Of a stretch of DNA of 64,000 nt, positions 34,504-44,404 are shown piece by piece. Each line of letters opens with the position of its first letter. The first letter of the stretch is position 1. The notes below the pieces were generated by a model. That model saw nothing but the letters and a program-made list of their open reading frames with translations, was not told the origin of the DNA and did no database searches. The DNA is taken from assembly GCF_017497975.1 (NCBI RefSeq), contig NZ_JAGDEL010000002.1, positions 62,001-126,000 on the forward strand, in the 5' to 3' direction. The position numbers were made by a program, and so were the translations under genes. The DNA is from Metabacillus bambusae. GTDB lineage: Bacteria > Bacillota > Bacilli > Bacillales > Bacillaceae.

Positions 34504-35541
34504 TTATATTTTCCTCCTCATCAGATTATTTCGATCGACACCTCTTTTAACAAGTGTGTTAATAATAACAGCAACGAGGATAATGAGACCTTGAATACCT
34601 GTTTGCCAAAATGGTGATACATTTAATAATGGCAATGCATTATTTAAAATCCCTAAGAGAATAGATCCAAGGATAATTCCTGAAATTTTCCCAGAGCCAC
34701 CAGCGATACTGACTCCACCAAGAATACATGCAGCAATAACCGTAAGCTCGTAACCTGAAGCTGTATCACCTTGTGCAGATGCAAATTTTGATACCCATAA
34801 CACACCTGAAAGTCCCGCGAATCCCCCCATAATGGTATATACGAGCAGTAAGATACGATCTTCCTTAATTCCACTTACTTTAGCTGAATCAGGATTACTA
34901 CCTACTGCATAGATTTGTCTTCCTGTTCTTGTATGGTTAATAAGGTAGAAAAATAAGAGATAAATAATAACAGCAATCACGATTAAATTATTAATACCAA
35001 GTGTGGTGCCAGTTGCAATGGAAACAAAGCTTTTAGGCATTTGATAAGAGCTTATCCATTCACCACCACTAATTTTGAACGTAATTCCTCTAAAGATATT
35101 CATCATTGCTAATGTTGCAATGATCGGTAAAAGTCCAATCTTCGCAATTAATACTCCATTAATTACTCCGCACACCATACCAATTAATGTGCCTAATAAA
35201 ATTACAAGAAGAGGATTTAATTCTTGATACGTACTAACAACTTGTGCAACAACCATCCCTGAGATGGCGATCGTTGATCCAATTGATAAATCTATTCCTC
35301 TTGTGATTAATACAAGCATCATTCCAAGTGCCAAAATACTAAGGATGGCTGTATTTGTGATCATGTCATTGATATTTTCCCCGCTTAAAAAGCTTGGGTT
35401 ACGGAACTGGACAGCTAACGATAGGATAACGATAAAAACTAATAATCCTAATTCCCTAAATTTATAAATGCTTGCTAGTTTCGATGTTCTTTCTACTTGA
35501 GTCTGTAACTGTGTTGAGTTCTCTATGACGTTTTCAGGCAT
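34504..35541 (-). CDS. ABC sugar importer permease 1 (RhaP/RbsC type)
   Basis: 345 aa from the ATG at 35541 (GAGGTG about 10 nt upstream; a GTG at 35553 is the other choice). About nine membrane segments. Family motifs: LGMMLVLITRGIDLSIGSTI, GTLIGMVCGVINGVLIAK, YELTVIAACILGGVSIAGGSGK. It forms a heterodimer with permease 2. It follows the ATPase gene after a 222-bp spacer rich in unexplained sequence. Homologues exist in rhamnose, AI-2 and ribose importers; rhamnose is favoured by context. Confidence 0.9.
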   Translation of the reverse strand: MPENVIENSTQLQTQVERTSKLASIYKFRELGLLVFIVILSLAVQFRNPSFLSGENINDMITNTAILSILALGMMLVLITRGIDLSIGSTIAISGMVVAQVVSTYQELNPLLVILLGTLIGMVCGVINGVLIAKIGLLPIIATLAMMNIFRGITFKISGGEWISSYQMPKSFVSIATGTTLGINNLIVIAVIIYLLFFYLINHTRTGRQIYAVGSNPDSAKVSGIKEDRILLLVYTIMGGFAGLSGVLWVSKFASAQGDTASGYELTVIAACILGGVSIAGGSGKISGIILGSILLGILNNALPLLNVSPFWQTGIQGLIILVAVIINTLVKRGVDRNNLMRRKI

Positions 35542-35763
35542 ACTTCTTTTCACCTCATTTTTTTTATGAAATGGGGACGGAACTCCGCTAACTTATTGTG
35601 ACAACTATCCCATAATCGAAAATAGACGAATTTAGCTTCATTAAAGGATTATAAATCTTGCTTCGTTCGCGCCGCCATATTAGAGTGGGCTTGTAGGAAC
35701 ATACTATTTCCCCCTCATTTAATTGATGGTGTGAATAGTTTATTTACGCTTTTGTAAAGTCTA
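35542..35763. other. Intergenic spacer inside the ABC operon, no gene seen
   Basis: Unusually long for the gap between ATPase and permease genes of such operons. It contains ATCGAAAATAGACGAATTT (35619-35637) and GCGCCGCCATATTAGAGTGG, which look like pieces of an old inserted element rather than coding sequence. No clear promoter or terminator was seen. Confidence 0.4.
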
Positions 35764-37275
35764 TTAACCTACTTCTTTCCCCTTGATATCACTCATTGCT
35801 GCTGCTAAAATAACTTCCTGTGTGGCATCCGCTTTATTTAAGACACTCGTTATTCTTCCTTCTCTCATCACAACAATTCTGTCGCTCATCCCTAAAATCT
35901 CAGGCATTTCTGATGAGATCATTATTATTCCATAGCCACTAGCTGCTAAATCATTAATAATTTCATAGATGGCTGATTTTGCACCAACGTCAACACCTTT
36001 TGTTGGTTCATCAAGAATAATGATATCTAGGTCTGCGGTAAGTAATTTTGCAACAGCTACTTTTTGTTGGTTCCCACCTGACAGTGAGCTTACTAAGTCA
36101 AAAATACTGTTTGCTTTCACATTCACTTTTTCTGCTAGCCTTTTCGCAATCGCGGATTCTTCCTTATTATTTAACCATCCTTTATTTGATAGTTCCTTTA
36201 ACGCAGGTAAGGTAATGTTTCTGCCAATTCCCCAATCTAAAACCAACCCTTGTAATTGACGATCTTCTGGTAAATAGCCAATTCCTAAGTTCATTGCAGC
36301 CTTTGGATTTTTCACGGTTATCTTTTGTCCCTTTAAGTAAACTTCTCCTCGGTCATAGGAAGTAATCCCAAAGAGTGACTGACAAACCTCCGTTCTACCT
36401 GCACCAACTAAACCCGTTAATCCTAGGATTTCACCTTTATGAAGTGTAAAGGAAATGTCTGCATAGTAACCCATTTTTCCAAGGCCCTTAACCTCTAGAA
36501 GCTTTTCGCCAATTTTAGCTTTCTTGTTTGGATATACTTGAGTAATTTCCCGACCTACCATCGCTACAATAAGCTGGTCATTTGTAATTTCATTTACTCC
36601 CCAAGAACCAATATACTTAGAGTCTCGGAATACAGTCACTTGACTTGCTAGTCGATACATATCTTCAAAGCGATGTGAGATAAAAATAACCGATGCACCT
36701 TGATCTCGTAAGCGTTCTGTAATCTTATATAATTCTTCACTCTCTCTCGCCGTTAGCGCAGCTGTTGGTTCATCCATAATAATAATTTTTGCGTTTGTAG
36801 AAATGGCCTTTGCGATTTCGACGATTTGCTGTTGAGCAACACTTAAGGCACCCATTTCTGTTTTTGGATCTATTGCTGATCCTAAATCTCGTAAAATACT
36901 TTTGGCCTCAGCATGCATGTCTTTCCATCGTAATCTCTTCGTTCCTTTTTGAACTTTTTCATGTCCCATAAAGATATTTTCGGTGACACTTAAATCAGGG
37001 TAATTCGTAACATGCTGATAAATCGCTGCGATTCCCATCTTTTGAGCATCCTTTGGATTATCGAACTGCACCTTTTCACCGTTTAAAAACATATCACCTG
37101 AATTTGGTGAATGAACACCTGTTATAACCTTGATAAATGTGGATTTACCAGCACCATTTTCACCCATTAGGGCATGTATTTCACCAGCCTTTAGCTTAAA
37201 ATGAACATTATCAAGTGCTTTTACCCCTGGAAATTCCTTTGTTATTCCTCTAAGCTCAAGAACATACTCTGACAT
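35764..37275 (-). CDS. ABC sugar importer ATPase, two-domain (RhaT/RbsA/MglA type)
   Basis: 503 aa with two fused nucleotide-binding domains. First: Walker A GENGAGKST, signature LSVAQQQIVEIAKAI, Walker B IIIMDEPTAAL. Second: degenerate Walker A GLVGAGRTE, signature LSGGNQQKVAVAKLL, Walker B IIILDEPTKGVD. This is the carbohydrate-uptake-2 pattern. AGGAGTG precedes the ATG. It is the first gene of the operon (ATPase, two permeases, binding protein) and has a cre site 65 bp upstream. Sugar choice inferred from the RhaS-like protein and neighbours. Confidence 0.92.
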   Translation of the reverse strand: MSEYVLELRGITKEFPGVKALDNVHFKLKAGEIHALMGENGAGKSTFIKVITGVHSPNSGDMFLNGEKVQFDNPKDAQKMGIAAIYQHVTNYPDLSVTENIFMGHEKVQKGTKRLRWKDMHAEAKSILRDLGSAIDPKTEMGALSVAQQQIVEIAKAISTNAKIIIMDEPTAALTARESEELYKITERLRDQGASVIFISHRFEDMYRLASQVTVFRDSKYIGSWGVNEITNDQLIVAMVGREITQVYPNKKAKIGEKLLEVKGLGKMGYYADISFTLHKGEILGLTGLVGAGRTEVCQSLFGITSYDRGEVYLKGQKITVKNPKAAMNLGIGYLPEDRQLQGLVLDWGIGRNITLPALKELSNKGWLNNKEESAIAKRLAEKVNVKANSIFDLVSSLSGGNQQKVAVAKLLTADLDIIILDEPTKGVDVGAKSAIYEIINDLAASGYGIIMISSEMPEILGMSDRIVVMREGRITSVLNKADATQEVILAAAMSDIKGKEVG

Positions 37276-37339
37276 GGTTTCACTCCTAACACTTTATTTT
37301 CGGTATATATAATTCTTAATAAGAAATGAATTAGCTTCA

Positions 37340-37354
37340 AGAATACGCTTACAT
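37340..37354 (-). promoter_or_regulatory. Candidate CcpA cre site of the rhamnose-type ABC operon
   Basis: On the minus strand ATGTAAGCGTATTCT meets the consensus WTGNAANCGNWNNCW at every fixed position. It lies 65 bp upstream of the ATPase start, a usual place for repression. Confidence 0.6.
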
Positions 37355-37465
37355 ACATCTTAATGAATGTTGGATATTTCGTGTAGGAGACAATATTCGG
37401 GTTAGGGGGATAATTTTCTGATGTTTCAAAATAAAATAGCATTTAGCTGAAAATGTTATTTTTTA

Positions 37466-37681
37466 GGCTCACTTTTCTAAGGGATTGTTTAAAACGAAAA
37501 CTATTTAAGGTTGATTGGAATGGATTGCGAGACTCCTTCGGGAGTAGCGGGACAGGTGAGACTCATGCAGGCGTTTACGCCGAGGAGGCTCACCGCCCGC
37601 CCCGCGGAAAGCGAGCATCTCTCGCTGCAATCAACCACTCCGCAAACTTGGTAAATAGCAACAAAGTTTGCGAAAACAGCC
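37466..37681 (+). repeat. MITE-like repeat family A, copy 6
   Basis: Starts GGCTCACTTTTCTAAGGGATTG, read in two parts, and ends GTTTGCGAAAACAGCC. The core is intact. It separates the ABC operon promoter from the end of sensor module B. Confidence 0.9.
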
Positions 37682-37693
37682 TTTATTCAAAAA

Positions 37694-37721
37694 CAAAAAA
37701 ACTCCCTTATAAAAGGAAGTT
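37694..37721 (-). terminator. Rho-independent terminator of sensor module B
   Basis: On the minus strand AACTTCCTT-ttat-AAGGGAGTT is followed by TTTTTTTG. The stem overlaps the stop codon of the regulator gene. Confidence 0.75.
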
Positions 37722-39360
37722 ATATTTGTTCAAATTTCATTCTCTCTTTATATTTTGAGGGAACTTCTCCATAATGTTTCTTAAATAACTTACTAAAATA
37801 TTTCGTGTCAGTGTAACCGACTTTTATTGAAATATCGTAGATTTTCAAGTCAGTCTTCACCAAAAGTTCTCTTGCTTTTTCAATTCGTATTCTCGTTACA
37901 TAATCAAGAACAGTTTCTCCAGTCTGATTTTTAAAGAATTCGCAAAAATAGGTTGGGTTCATATATACTTGACTAGCAATTTTATGAATCGTAATGTTTT
38001 GGTCTAGCTGATTTACGATCCACTTTTTCGCAATTTCAATGTGATCAAGGCTTTGATTTTCGGTTTTTCTATCTAAAATATGTAGAACCTTTTTGATCCA
38101 TTCAAATACTTCGTTTTTTAATTCTATTAAATTAGCCATTTTCTTCGTTAAGCTAAACACCTCTTGTATAAGTGGAAATTCAGCTTTTCCCTGAGTGTTT
38201 TTAATCATATAATTGATGATTTGAATACCTAATAAATGTACTGATTTCTCGATTTCTAGAGGTGATTCTAATGTTTCAATCGTATTCAAAAAACTAGTTA
38301 TTTCTCGCTTTGTTTTTTCTTGGTTCATACTATCTAATGAAAATATGATTTTATTAATTTTATTTTCTACTTCCTTGTTATCCCTGTCACCTTTATTTTC
38401 TTTCAATTTTTCAATAATAGAATTTGAAAAGATTTGATTTCCACCATAAAGTAAGCGGAATTTAATAAAAGTTAAGAGCTCGTCTTTTATACTAGATAAC
38501 AGAGTTAGTTCTCCGATTTTTTGACTAACTGCAATTGAACAAGTTAGTGGTGTAAACTGCTTAATGTTTTTCCTTAAGTCTTCAGCAAATTGAATACCTC
38601 TTTCCTCCAATTTACTTTTATCATCTCGAACATGCAGTAGTAGCCAAAAAGATAAATCTTCTCCTTTCCATTTCCATGATTGAATGGAAGATTGCTTTAG
38701 TTTATTCATCATTTCATCAGATATGTTTTCAATCGCGAATGTCCAAGCATCCCAATCTTCTTTATTGAATGACTTTGCCCTAGTTACAAGATTGTCCATA
38801 CTTACATACAATAAGAGATAATCTCCATTTGGAAACTCCTTCGTCCATTCAAGTTCAGAAAGGTCGATATCTTGTTGCCATGTTATTTGACTTAACTTTT
38901 GTATTTGCTTTACATACGTAAGCTGAGATGCTTTTAATTCTATTTCTTCTAAATGCTGAAACTCGTCCCATTTAGTCATGATTTTTTCTCTTATCTTCTT
39001 CAATTGATCTCTAAATTCATCACGATCGATCGGCTTAATCATATAATCACTAGCACCTTCACGAATGGCTGTTTGCAGAAATTGAAAGTCATCGAAACCA
39101 CTAATAACCATTGCATGAAAGGTAGTTACTTTTTTTAACTCTTTTATCAGTGTTAGTCCATCGATTCCTGGCATCTTAACATCAGTTATTAAAAGGTCAA
39201 ACGCAAGATCTGTTTGTTGAAAGGCTTCTAAACATTCCATACCACTACTATAACTACCAACTATTTCACAACCATCATCACATGATAGTACTAAGCGTTC
39301 TATTCCTCGTCTAAGTCTCGCTTCATCATCAACGATTACCGTTCTTATTTTTTTACGCAT
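37720..39360 (-). CDS. YesN-type response regulator with AraC DNA-binding domain (module B)
   Basis: 546 aa from the ATG at 39360 (MRKKIRTVIVDDEARLRR), with GGGGGTG 7 nt upstream; the frame is open to a GTG at 39375. Receiver with phospho-Asp in LLITDVKMPGIDG and SGFDDFQFLQ, a long middle region, and a C-terminal AraC domain (ITIHKIASQVYMNPTYFCEFF, IYDISIKVGYTDTKYFSKLF). It overlaps the kinase stop by 8 bp. Its sequence runs parallel to the module A regulator from end to end, so the modules arose by duplication. It sits beside the ABC operon promoter region, which is its most likely target. Confidence 0.92.
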   Translation of the reverse strand: MRKKIRTVIVDDEARLRRGIERLVLSCDDGCEIVGSYSSGMECLEAFQQTDLAFDLLITDVKMPGIDGLTLIKELKKVTTFHAMVISGFDDFQFLQTAIREGASDYMIKPIDRDEFRDQLKKIREKIMTKWDEFQHLEEIELKASQLTYVKQIQKLSQITWQQDIDLSELEWTKEFPNGDYLLLYVSMDNLVTRAKSFNKEDWDAWTFAIENISDEMMNKLKQSSIQSWKWKGEDLSFWLLLHVRDDKSKLEERGIQFAEDLRKNIKQFTPLTCSIAVSQKIGELTLLSSIKDELLTFIKFRLLYGGNQIFSNSIIEKLKENKGDRDNKEVENKINKIIFSLDSMNQEKTKREITSFLNTIETLESPLEIEKSVHLLGIQIINYMIKNTQGKAEFPLIQEVFSLTKKMANLIELKNEVFEWIKKVLHILDRKTENQSLDHIEIAKKWIVNQLDQNITIHKIASQVYMNPTYFCEFFKNQTGETVLDYVTRIRIEKARELLVKTDLKIYDISIKVGYTDTKYFSKLFKKHYGEVPSKYKERMKFEQI

Positions 39361-41167
39361 GATCCACACCCCCACTCACATCGCTTACTTCTTCTCTTGT
39401 TATTGCTGGTATTTTAACGATTACCTCTGTCCCTTTGTTAAATTCACTTTTTACTTGTAAACCATATGTTTCGCCAAAGATCATAGCAATCCTTGCATGT
39501 ACATTAATTAGACCAAATTTTGAATCTCTTCTTGCCATTGGATTAGACCTTAATGATTCATTTAACTTTGCTAAAATCTTTTCCTCGATCCCTGGTCCAT
39601 TATCCTTAACCTTTAACAAGATTTCATCTTCACCCGTTTTAGTAATGACAATTTCAATTACAGATGTATGATGTTGTTCGAGTCCATATTTTATCGCATT
39701 TTCGATAATAGGCTGCAATATAAACTTAGGTGTAAAAAATCTGTTTGTATCAACTTCTTCATTAATTGTAAAATCAATTCGATCTTCAAATCTAAATTTT
39801 TGGATCGTTAAATAATCATTCATATGTCTCACTTCTAAAGAGATAGGAACTAACTTTTCTTTATTATTAAGTGAATACCTTAACATTCTGCCTAGCAATG
39901 AGACCATTTTTACAACAGCTTCTGTTTCCTCTTCTTCAACTGCATATCCGATCGTTTCAAGCGTATTGTACATAAAGTGTGGATTAATCTGTGATTGAAG
40001 TGCGTAGAGTTCTGCATCCTTTTGACGTAATTCGATTTGATAATTCTTTTTTATTAATTGGTTAATTTCCTGTATCATCGAATTAAAGCTATTGGCTAGT
40101 ATTCCGACTTCATCCTGTGTATCAATTGGGAGATCTACATTGAAATTACCTTTTTCAACTTGTTTCATTAATTTAGTAAGTTTATTCAATGGATTTGATA
40201 CATTCCAAGCTAGAATAATTGAAATGATTGTGCTAAGTATTACAAAAGCAATAAACACGATAATGGTTCCATTCCGAACGACATCTGTTTCTTTTGTTAG
40301 ATCACTTATTGCTATAGTATGAAATAAATACCAATCATTACCTTGAAACTTATCCACACTAATTAATTGGTTGTCCTCATGTTCAGTTGTGCGAAAACTT
40401 CCATTAATTTTTGGATAATCTACAAACTCCTCATCAAGTTCACCGATGAAATGTGGATCTGTGTGGAAAATGATCTGACCACTTAGATCTGTAATCCAAA
40501 TATTTGATTTATGATCTTGATCAAGACTTTTTAATGCTTTTTCAATGAAGGTTAACTCCACAGCAATAAAGATGGTTCCGAGATTCTCTTGATTCTCATA
40601 ATCTCTTAATTGCTTCATCAAGAGAATGAAAGGAGGATTACCTTTAAATGATAGATTTGTTTGATAGGGAAGAATGATTTCTTCCTTTCCTTGTAAATCA
40701 ATATCCTGTCCATATGGTAATGGGGCAGTTTGCAAATCAAAACCAGTAAACGTTGTTTTCGTACTAGTAAATATTCGATTTTTAGAAAGGAGGAATACAC
40801 CTAGTAGATCTGTATTACCACCATTAATATATGTTCTTGATAAATAACTGTTTACTAAAAATTCATCCTTTAACAAGATCGATTTACTTTGAAACGAATC
40901 CTTTCTTAGCACTTCAATGACCTGTGATGAATTGTATATTGAATCCGGAAGCTGTTTTAACTCGATTAGTTGGTTATTAATGTTTTCATTTGCCTGCTCT
41001 AATAATTTCGGAATGTATTCACCTACTTGTTCCTCTATCGATTTTGTATATTGACTATAAGCAATGTAACCTAATAGAGAAATGGGTATGACAGTTAGTA
41101 GCAAATAGGTGATCATAAGCTTTGTCATTAATTTATAATTTCTTACTTTTAACCTTTTAAAAATCAT
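39353..41167 (-). CDS. YesM/LytS-type sensor histidine kinase (module B)
   Basis: 604 aa from the ATG at 41167; an ATG at 41179 is also possible. Membrane segment LMITYLLLTVIPISLLGYIAY, dCache-like extracellular domain, second segment IIVFIAFVILSTIISIILAW, HAMP, QSQINPHFMYNTLETIG with the phospho-His, and an HATPase (PIIENAIKYGLEQH, DNGPGIEEKIL). It is aligned with the module A kinase throughout. It overlaps the binding-protein gene by 11 bp, the same overlap as in module A. It should receive its signal from the lipoprotein encoded upstream. Confidence 0.9.
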   Translation of the reverse strand: MIFKRLKVRNYKLMTKLMITYLLLTVIPISLLGYIAYSQYTKSIEEQVGEYIPKLLEQANENINNQLIELKQLPDSIYNSSQVIEVLRKDSFQSKSILLKDEFLVNSYLSRTYINGGNTDLLGVFLLSKNRIFTSTKTTFTGFDLQTAPLPYGQDIDLQGKEEIILPYQTNLSFKGNPPFILLMKQLRDYENQENLGTIFIAVELTFIEKALKSLDQDHKSNIWITDLSGQIIFHTDPHFIGELDEEFVDYPKINGSFRTTEHEDNQLISVDKFQGNDWYLFHTIAISDLTKETDVVRNGTIIVFIAFVILSTIISIILAWNVSNPLNKLTKLMKQVEKGNFNVDLPIDTQDEVGILANSFNSMIQEINQLIKKNYQIELRQKDAELYALQSQINPHFMYNTLETIGYAVEEEETEAVVKMVSLLGRMLRYSLNNKEKLVPISLEVRHMNDYLTIQKFRFEDRIDFTINEEVDTNRFFTPKFILQPIIENAIKYGLEQHHTSVIEIVITKTGEDEILLKVKDNGPGIEEKILAKLNESLRSNPMARRDSKFGLINVHARIAMIFGETYGLQVKSEFNKGTEVIVKIPAITREEVSDVSGGVDHA

Positions 41168-42203
41168 ATTGATCAACATTTTCCTTTGTAAAGTCAATTG
41201 GTTCACCCATAATGACCATATCATCAATCATGCGAATTTTGCCTACTCCTGGAATTTCTTGATTATCATGGGGCAATGAACCTGTTACGATATTATTGCT
41301 AAGTGCTACTGTTAAATAGCCTAATTTTTTAGGGCTCCATAATGTAATGACTTGTGCTGAGCCATCTTTTAAATACTCATTCATTGGATTAGGAGAAGAT
41401 AGCCCAACAACGGCAATGTCTCCAGCTTTACCTGCTTCTTTAACAGCTTGGGCAGCAGCAGGTGGACCTACAGAGGAGTTTCCAATAATCCCCTTTAAGT
41501 TTTGATGTTCCATGAGAAGCTGTTTTGCGATGGTATAAGCTTTATGTGGGTCATCATCTGTTGCAGATATTTCAACTAGTTTCATTTTCGGATAGTGTTC
41601 CTCCTGCTGTTTTTGTATCCACTTTAGCCACTCATTTAAATTAGAAGCAGAATGTGCACCTGTCATAATTGCATATTCGCCTTCTTCACCTACATTCCAT
41701 GCAAGAGTATCCATTAAATGTCTGCCTAATGTTTCTGGGTTCACCATATTAATAAAAAATTCCCTTCCTTCTGGAAGAGTATCAGCGTCCCATGTAATGA
41801 CTCTAATTTGATTTTGTTGTGCTTTTTTTAAAATAGGAACTAATGTTTCTGGATCATTTGCTGATACTGCGATGACATCAACTTCATCATTTTCAATAAA
41901 TTCATTAATGATTTTTATTTGCTGAGCTGAATCTGCAACACTAGGTCCCTTGAAAATAACATTTACCCCTAGATCATTTCCAGCTTCGATTGCACCTTCT
42001 TCTACTGCATTAAAATAAGGGATATTTATCACTTTAGGTATGATGGCAATTGTGTAATCTGTTTTTTCTTGGATTTCATCCTTTGGTTGTTGTGGTTCAT
42101 TATTATAGATTACCTTGTATTCATTACTACTTGATGACATGTTGTTGCAACCGCTTACAAATATAAGTAAAAAGATCTGTAAATAAGATAGATTCTTAAT
42201 CAT
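41157..42203 (-). CDS. Sugar-binding lipoprotein (Peripla_BP_4/RhaS type), sensor partner of module B
   Basis: 348 aa. Lipoprotein signal FVSGCNN (Cys19). Binding-fold stretches mirror module A: YTIAIIPKVINIPYFNAVEEG, VDVIAVSANDPETLVP, VITWDADTLPEGREFF, GIIGNSSVGPPAAAQAV, GSAQVITLWSPKKLGYLTV. Even the C-terminus is alike (MGEPIDFTKENVDQYDF versus MGQPIDFTKENIDQYDF). The region corresponding to sugar contacts differs in places, so the two proteins may prefer different sugars or anomers. AAGGGG precedes the ATG. It heads the sensor operon and its promoter must lie in 42204-42428. Confidence 0.88.
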   Translation of the reverse strand: MIKNLSYLQIFLLIFVSGCNNMSSSSNEYKVIYNNEPQQPKDEIQEKTDYTIAIIPKVINIPYFNAVEEGAIEAGNDLGVNVIFKGPSVADSAQQIKIINEFIENDEVDVIAVSANDPETLVPILKKAQQNQIRVITWDADTLPEGREFFINMVNPETLGRHLMDTLAWNVGEEGEYAIMTGAHSASNLNEWLKWIQKQQEEHYPKMKLVEISATDDDPHKAYTIAKQLLMEHQNLKGIIGNSSVGPPAAAQAVKEAGKAGDIAVVGLSSPNPMNEYLKDGSAQVITLWSPKKLGYLTVALSNNIVTGSLPHDNQEIPGVGKIRMIDDMVIMGEPIDFTKENVDQYDF

Positions 42204-42428
42204 CCTTAACCCCTTTAAAATCAGACTATTTATCTATTTTAGAACGTTAAAGAGTCCTAACTCACAATTAATATATAATTATGTGTTTTTATTTAAAGAA
42301 TACCACATGCTTATATTCTTTTGAATATTCTATATTTAGTTTCATTACATATTTAAACTAATCATTTTTAGGAAAGAAGTAAAATCATACTAAATATCAC
42401 ATGCCGAACAAGTAGGAGCAACCAAAGT

Positions 42429-42463
42429 AAAAATCTCCCCTGTAAACTTCAAAGGAGAGATTT
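42429..42463 (-). terminator. Rho-independent terminator of the yesMN-like operon
   Basis: On the minus strand an AAATCTCTCC...GGGAGATTT stem is followed by TTTAC. It lies 31 bp past the end of the DUF2264 gene. The rest of 42204-42493 holds only the upstream region of module B. Confidence 0.75.
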
Positions 42464-42493
42464 ATTGCTTTCTTATAAATATAGTTTGTTGCT

Positions 42494-44348
42494 TTATTTT
42501 ATTGGAATTTCAAATCTATCAAAATTCGGTAAATCTACAACTACTTTGTCGCTGGCAATTTCCACACTAGGTGGATCATTCCATTTATCTTCACTTTTCC
42601 CTGGCTCGCCAAAAACAGCACTAACTAACCAACTAGTTCCAGGCTCTATTCTTGTTTTTATTGTTGGGATAACCGTACGAGAATTTAGTAGGTTGGTATT
42701 TGCATTAGGATAGATTAGCTCAGCTTTTCCACCAGTGCTAAGACTTTTAATTCCGCTAGCACCCCATGAATATCTAACTAAGCATTCATTCTCGTTCTGA
42801 ATATTTTTAAAATCTGCACGATCTTCATTCTTATTTTCAATCCCTAAGGCAAAGCCACCATCAGCAGCATCCAATATCCTACTTGTTTTTATATAGTGTA
42901 TTCGTATATGCCAAGGAGTACCAGGTATGATCCAGGTTTTTACTTCTACATCATTCCAAGGCTTCCAATAAGTATAGATATAGTTATCTTCTATCAAGTA
43001 TTCCTCGCAATGTCTTTTCACTCGATAGATATTATCACCTTCACTTAGGGCTAACATTGAATCATAAGCACCTTGTGAAAGCCCCCACTCTGCCCTCGGT
43101 ACACTAAATCCAAAAAAAATTAGAGTAAACAAATTTTTCATATTTTGCTGAAGTGTGTGTATGTTCGTTTGTAGATAGATGCCCCGAGTTAAAAGCCAGA
43201 ATATGATTTTTATCATCATCTCTACTTATTACCATATGTGGCTGCTTTTGAATCACAGTGTTATCTAACTTAGGTAGTGGCTCTTCCTCAGCCTGCCAAA
43301 ATGGATGTTCAGAATGTAATGCAAGTGGTAAAAACGTTTTTAATGACCAATAAGGCGAACCAGGAGAATTATAGTTTTCAGCCATCACTAGATTAGGATA
43401 CGTGTAACCTATTGTTAAGATACCAGCATCATTAAAAATTGGTTGGTTAAGCCACCAGCGCAAGTTTCTAAGGATTAGTCCTTTCATGACACCTAATGAA
43501 AAAGGTTCAATTTCTGCAAAAACAGCAGCACTCCAAAATGCTGACTGGGCAAATCTATATGCTAGGCTTCTACCATATGGTAATGAAGATCCGTCTTTGG
43601 AAAACCAATAGATAAAATCCTTGGCAAAAGCTTCCGCTCTCATTTTATATCGCTGTGAACGAATGGGATCTTCCATTTCCATCACCTTAGCATAAATGAG
43701 ACCATAATAATGGATGGCAAACGGGACGTAGTAATCACTGTGACCATTTATTCCGTCTGAATACCAGCCATTAGATAAATAGAATTGATCGATTCTAGCT
43801 AAATTTTCCTCAATTCCTTCTTGATCATAAGGAAGCCCAACATTTCTGAGACCCAAATTAACAAGAACAGGAAAGAATAGCCAATTGCAATCCCAAACTT
43901 TACATTGATTTATTTGCTTCAGCCAATTATTTAGATTTCGTTTCTCTTGTTCATTAAGAGGCTCCCAAATCTTCTCAGGTATTAATAGTAGTGCTAAGCC
44001 AAACACTGCCATTTCTACGATTTTCTGATCATAATCATGGATATCGCCCCAATATTCCTCATGATGAGGGTCTGTGCCATTTTTTATTCCTTGGAGATGC
44101 CTTTCCCATAATTCATATTCCTTACTTTCTCCAGCTAGAAGAGGAACAAGGCCCCATAATACACGTGAAAAACCTTCCATTTGAGCAATCGAATCAGTAT
44201 AGCCTGCACCTGAATTTCCTAAACTCAAGCCTGCATATCCTTTACTATAATAAGGTTTTAGGGGATTACATATTTGTTTTAATACTACACTAAGGTCTTC
44301 TCTTGTTTTTATTTCATGCTTTGAAAAGGTAGAATGTAAGGTAGGCAT
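42494..44348 (-). pseudogene. DUF2264-family protein gene split by a frameshift in a run of eight A/T
   Basis: Two overlapping frames together make one DUF2264 protein of about 617 aa. The first (ATG 44348, to 43104) holds the N-terminal alpha/alpha-barrel part: YAGLSLGNSGAGYTDSIAQMEGFSR, shown in part, then GGWYSDGINGHSDYYVPFAIHY-like DYYVPFAIHYYGL and PYGRSLAYRFAQSAFW. It ends YSNFFWI. The second frame continues GFSVPRAEWGLSQGAYDSMLAL and a beta-sandwich tail. The shift falls in A8 at 43112-43119 (T8 in the gene); seven would restore the frame. DUF2264 proteins are common next to GH88/GH105 genes and look like polysaccharide-acting enzymes. It may be a true mutation, a switchable tract or a sequencing error. 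Confidence 0.8.
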
Positions 44349-44404
44349 TTATTAAATTCACTCCTAATCCTTTGGGTTTTTTTCTATTCTTCCATCTAAC
44401 AAGA

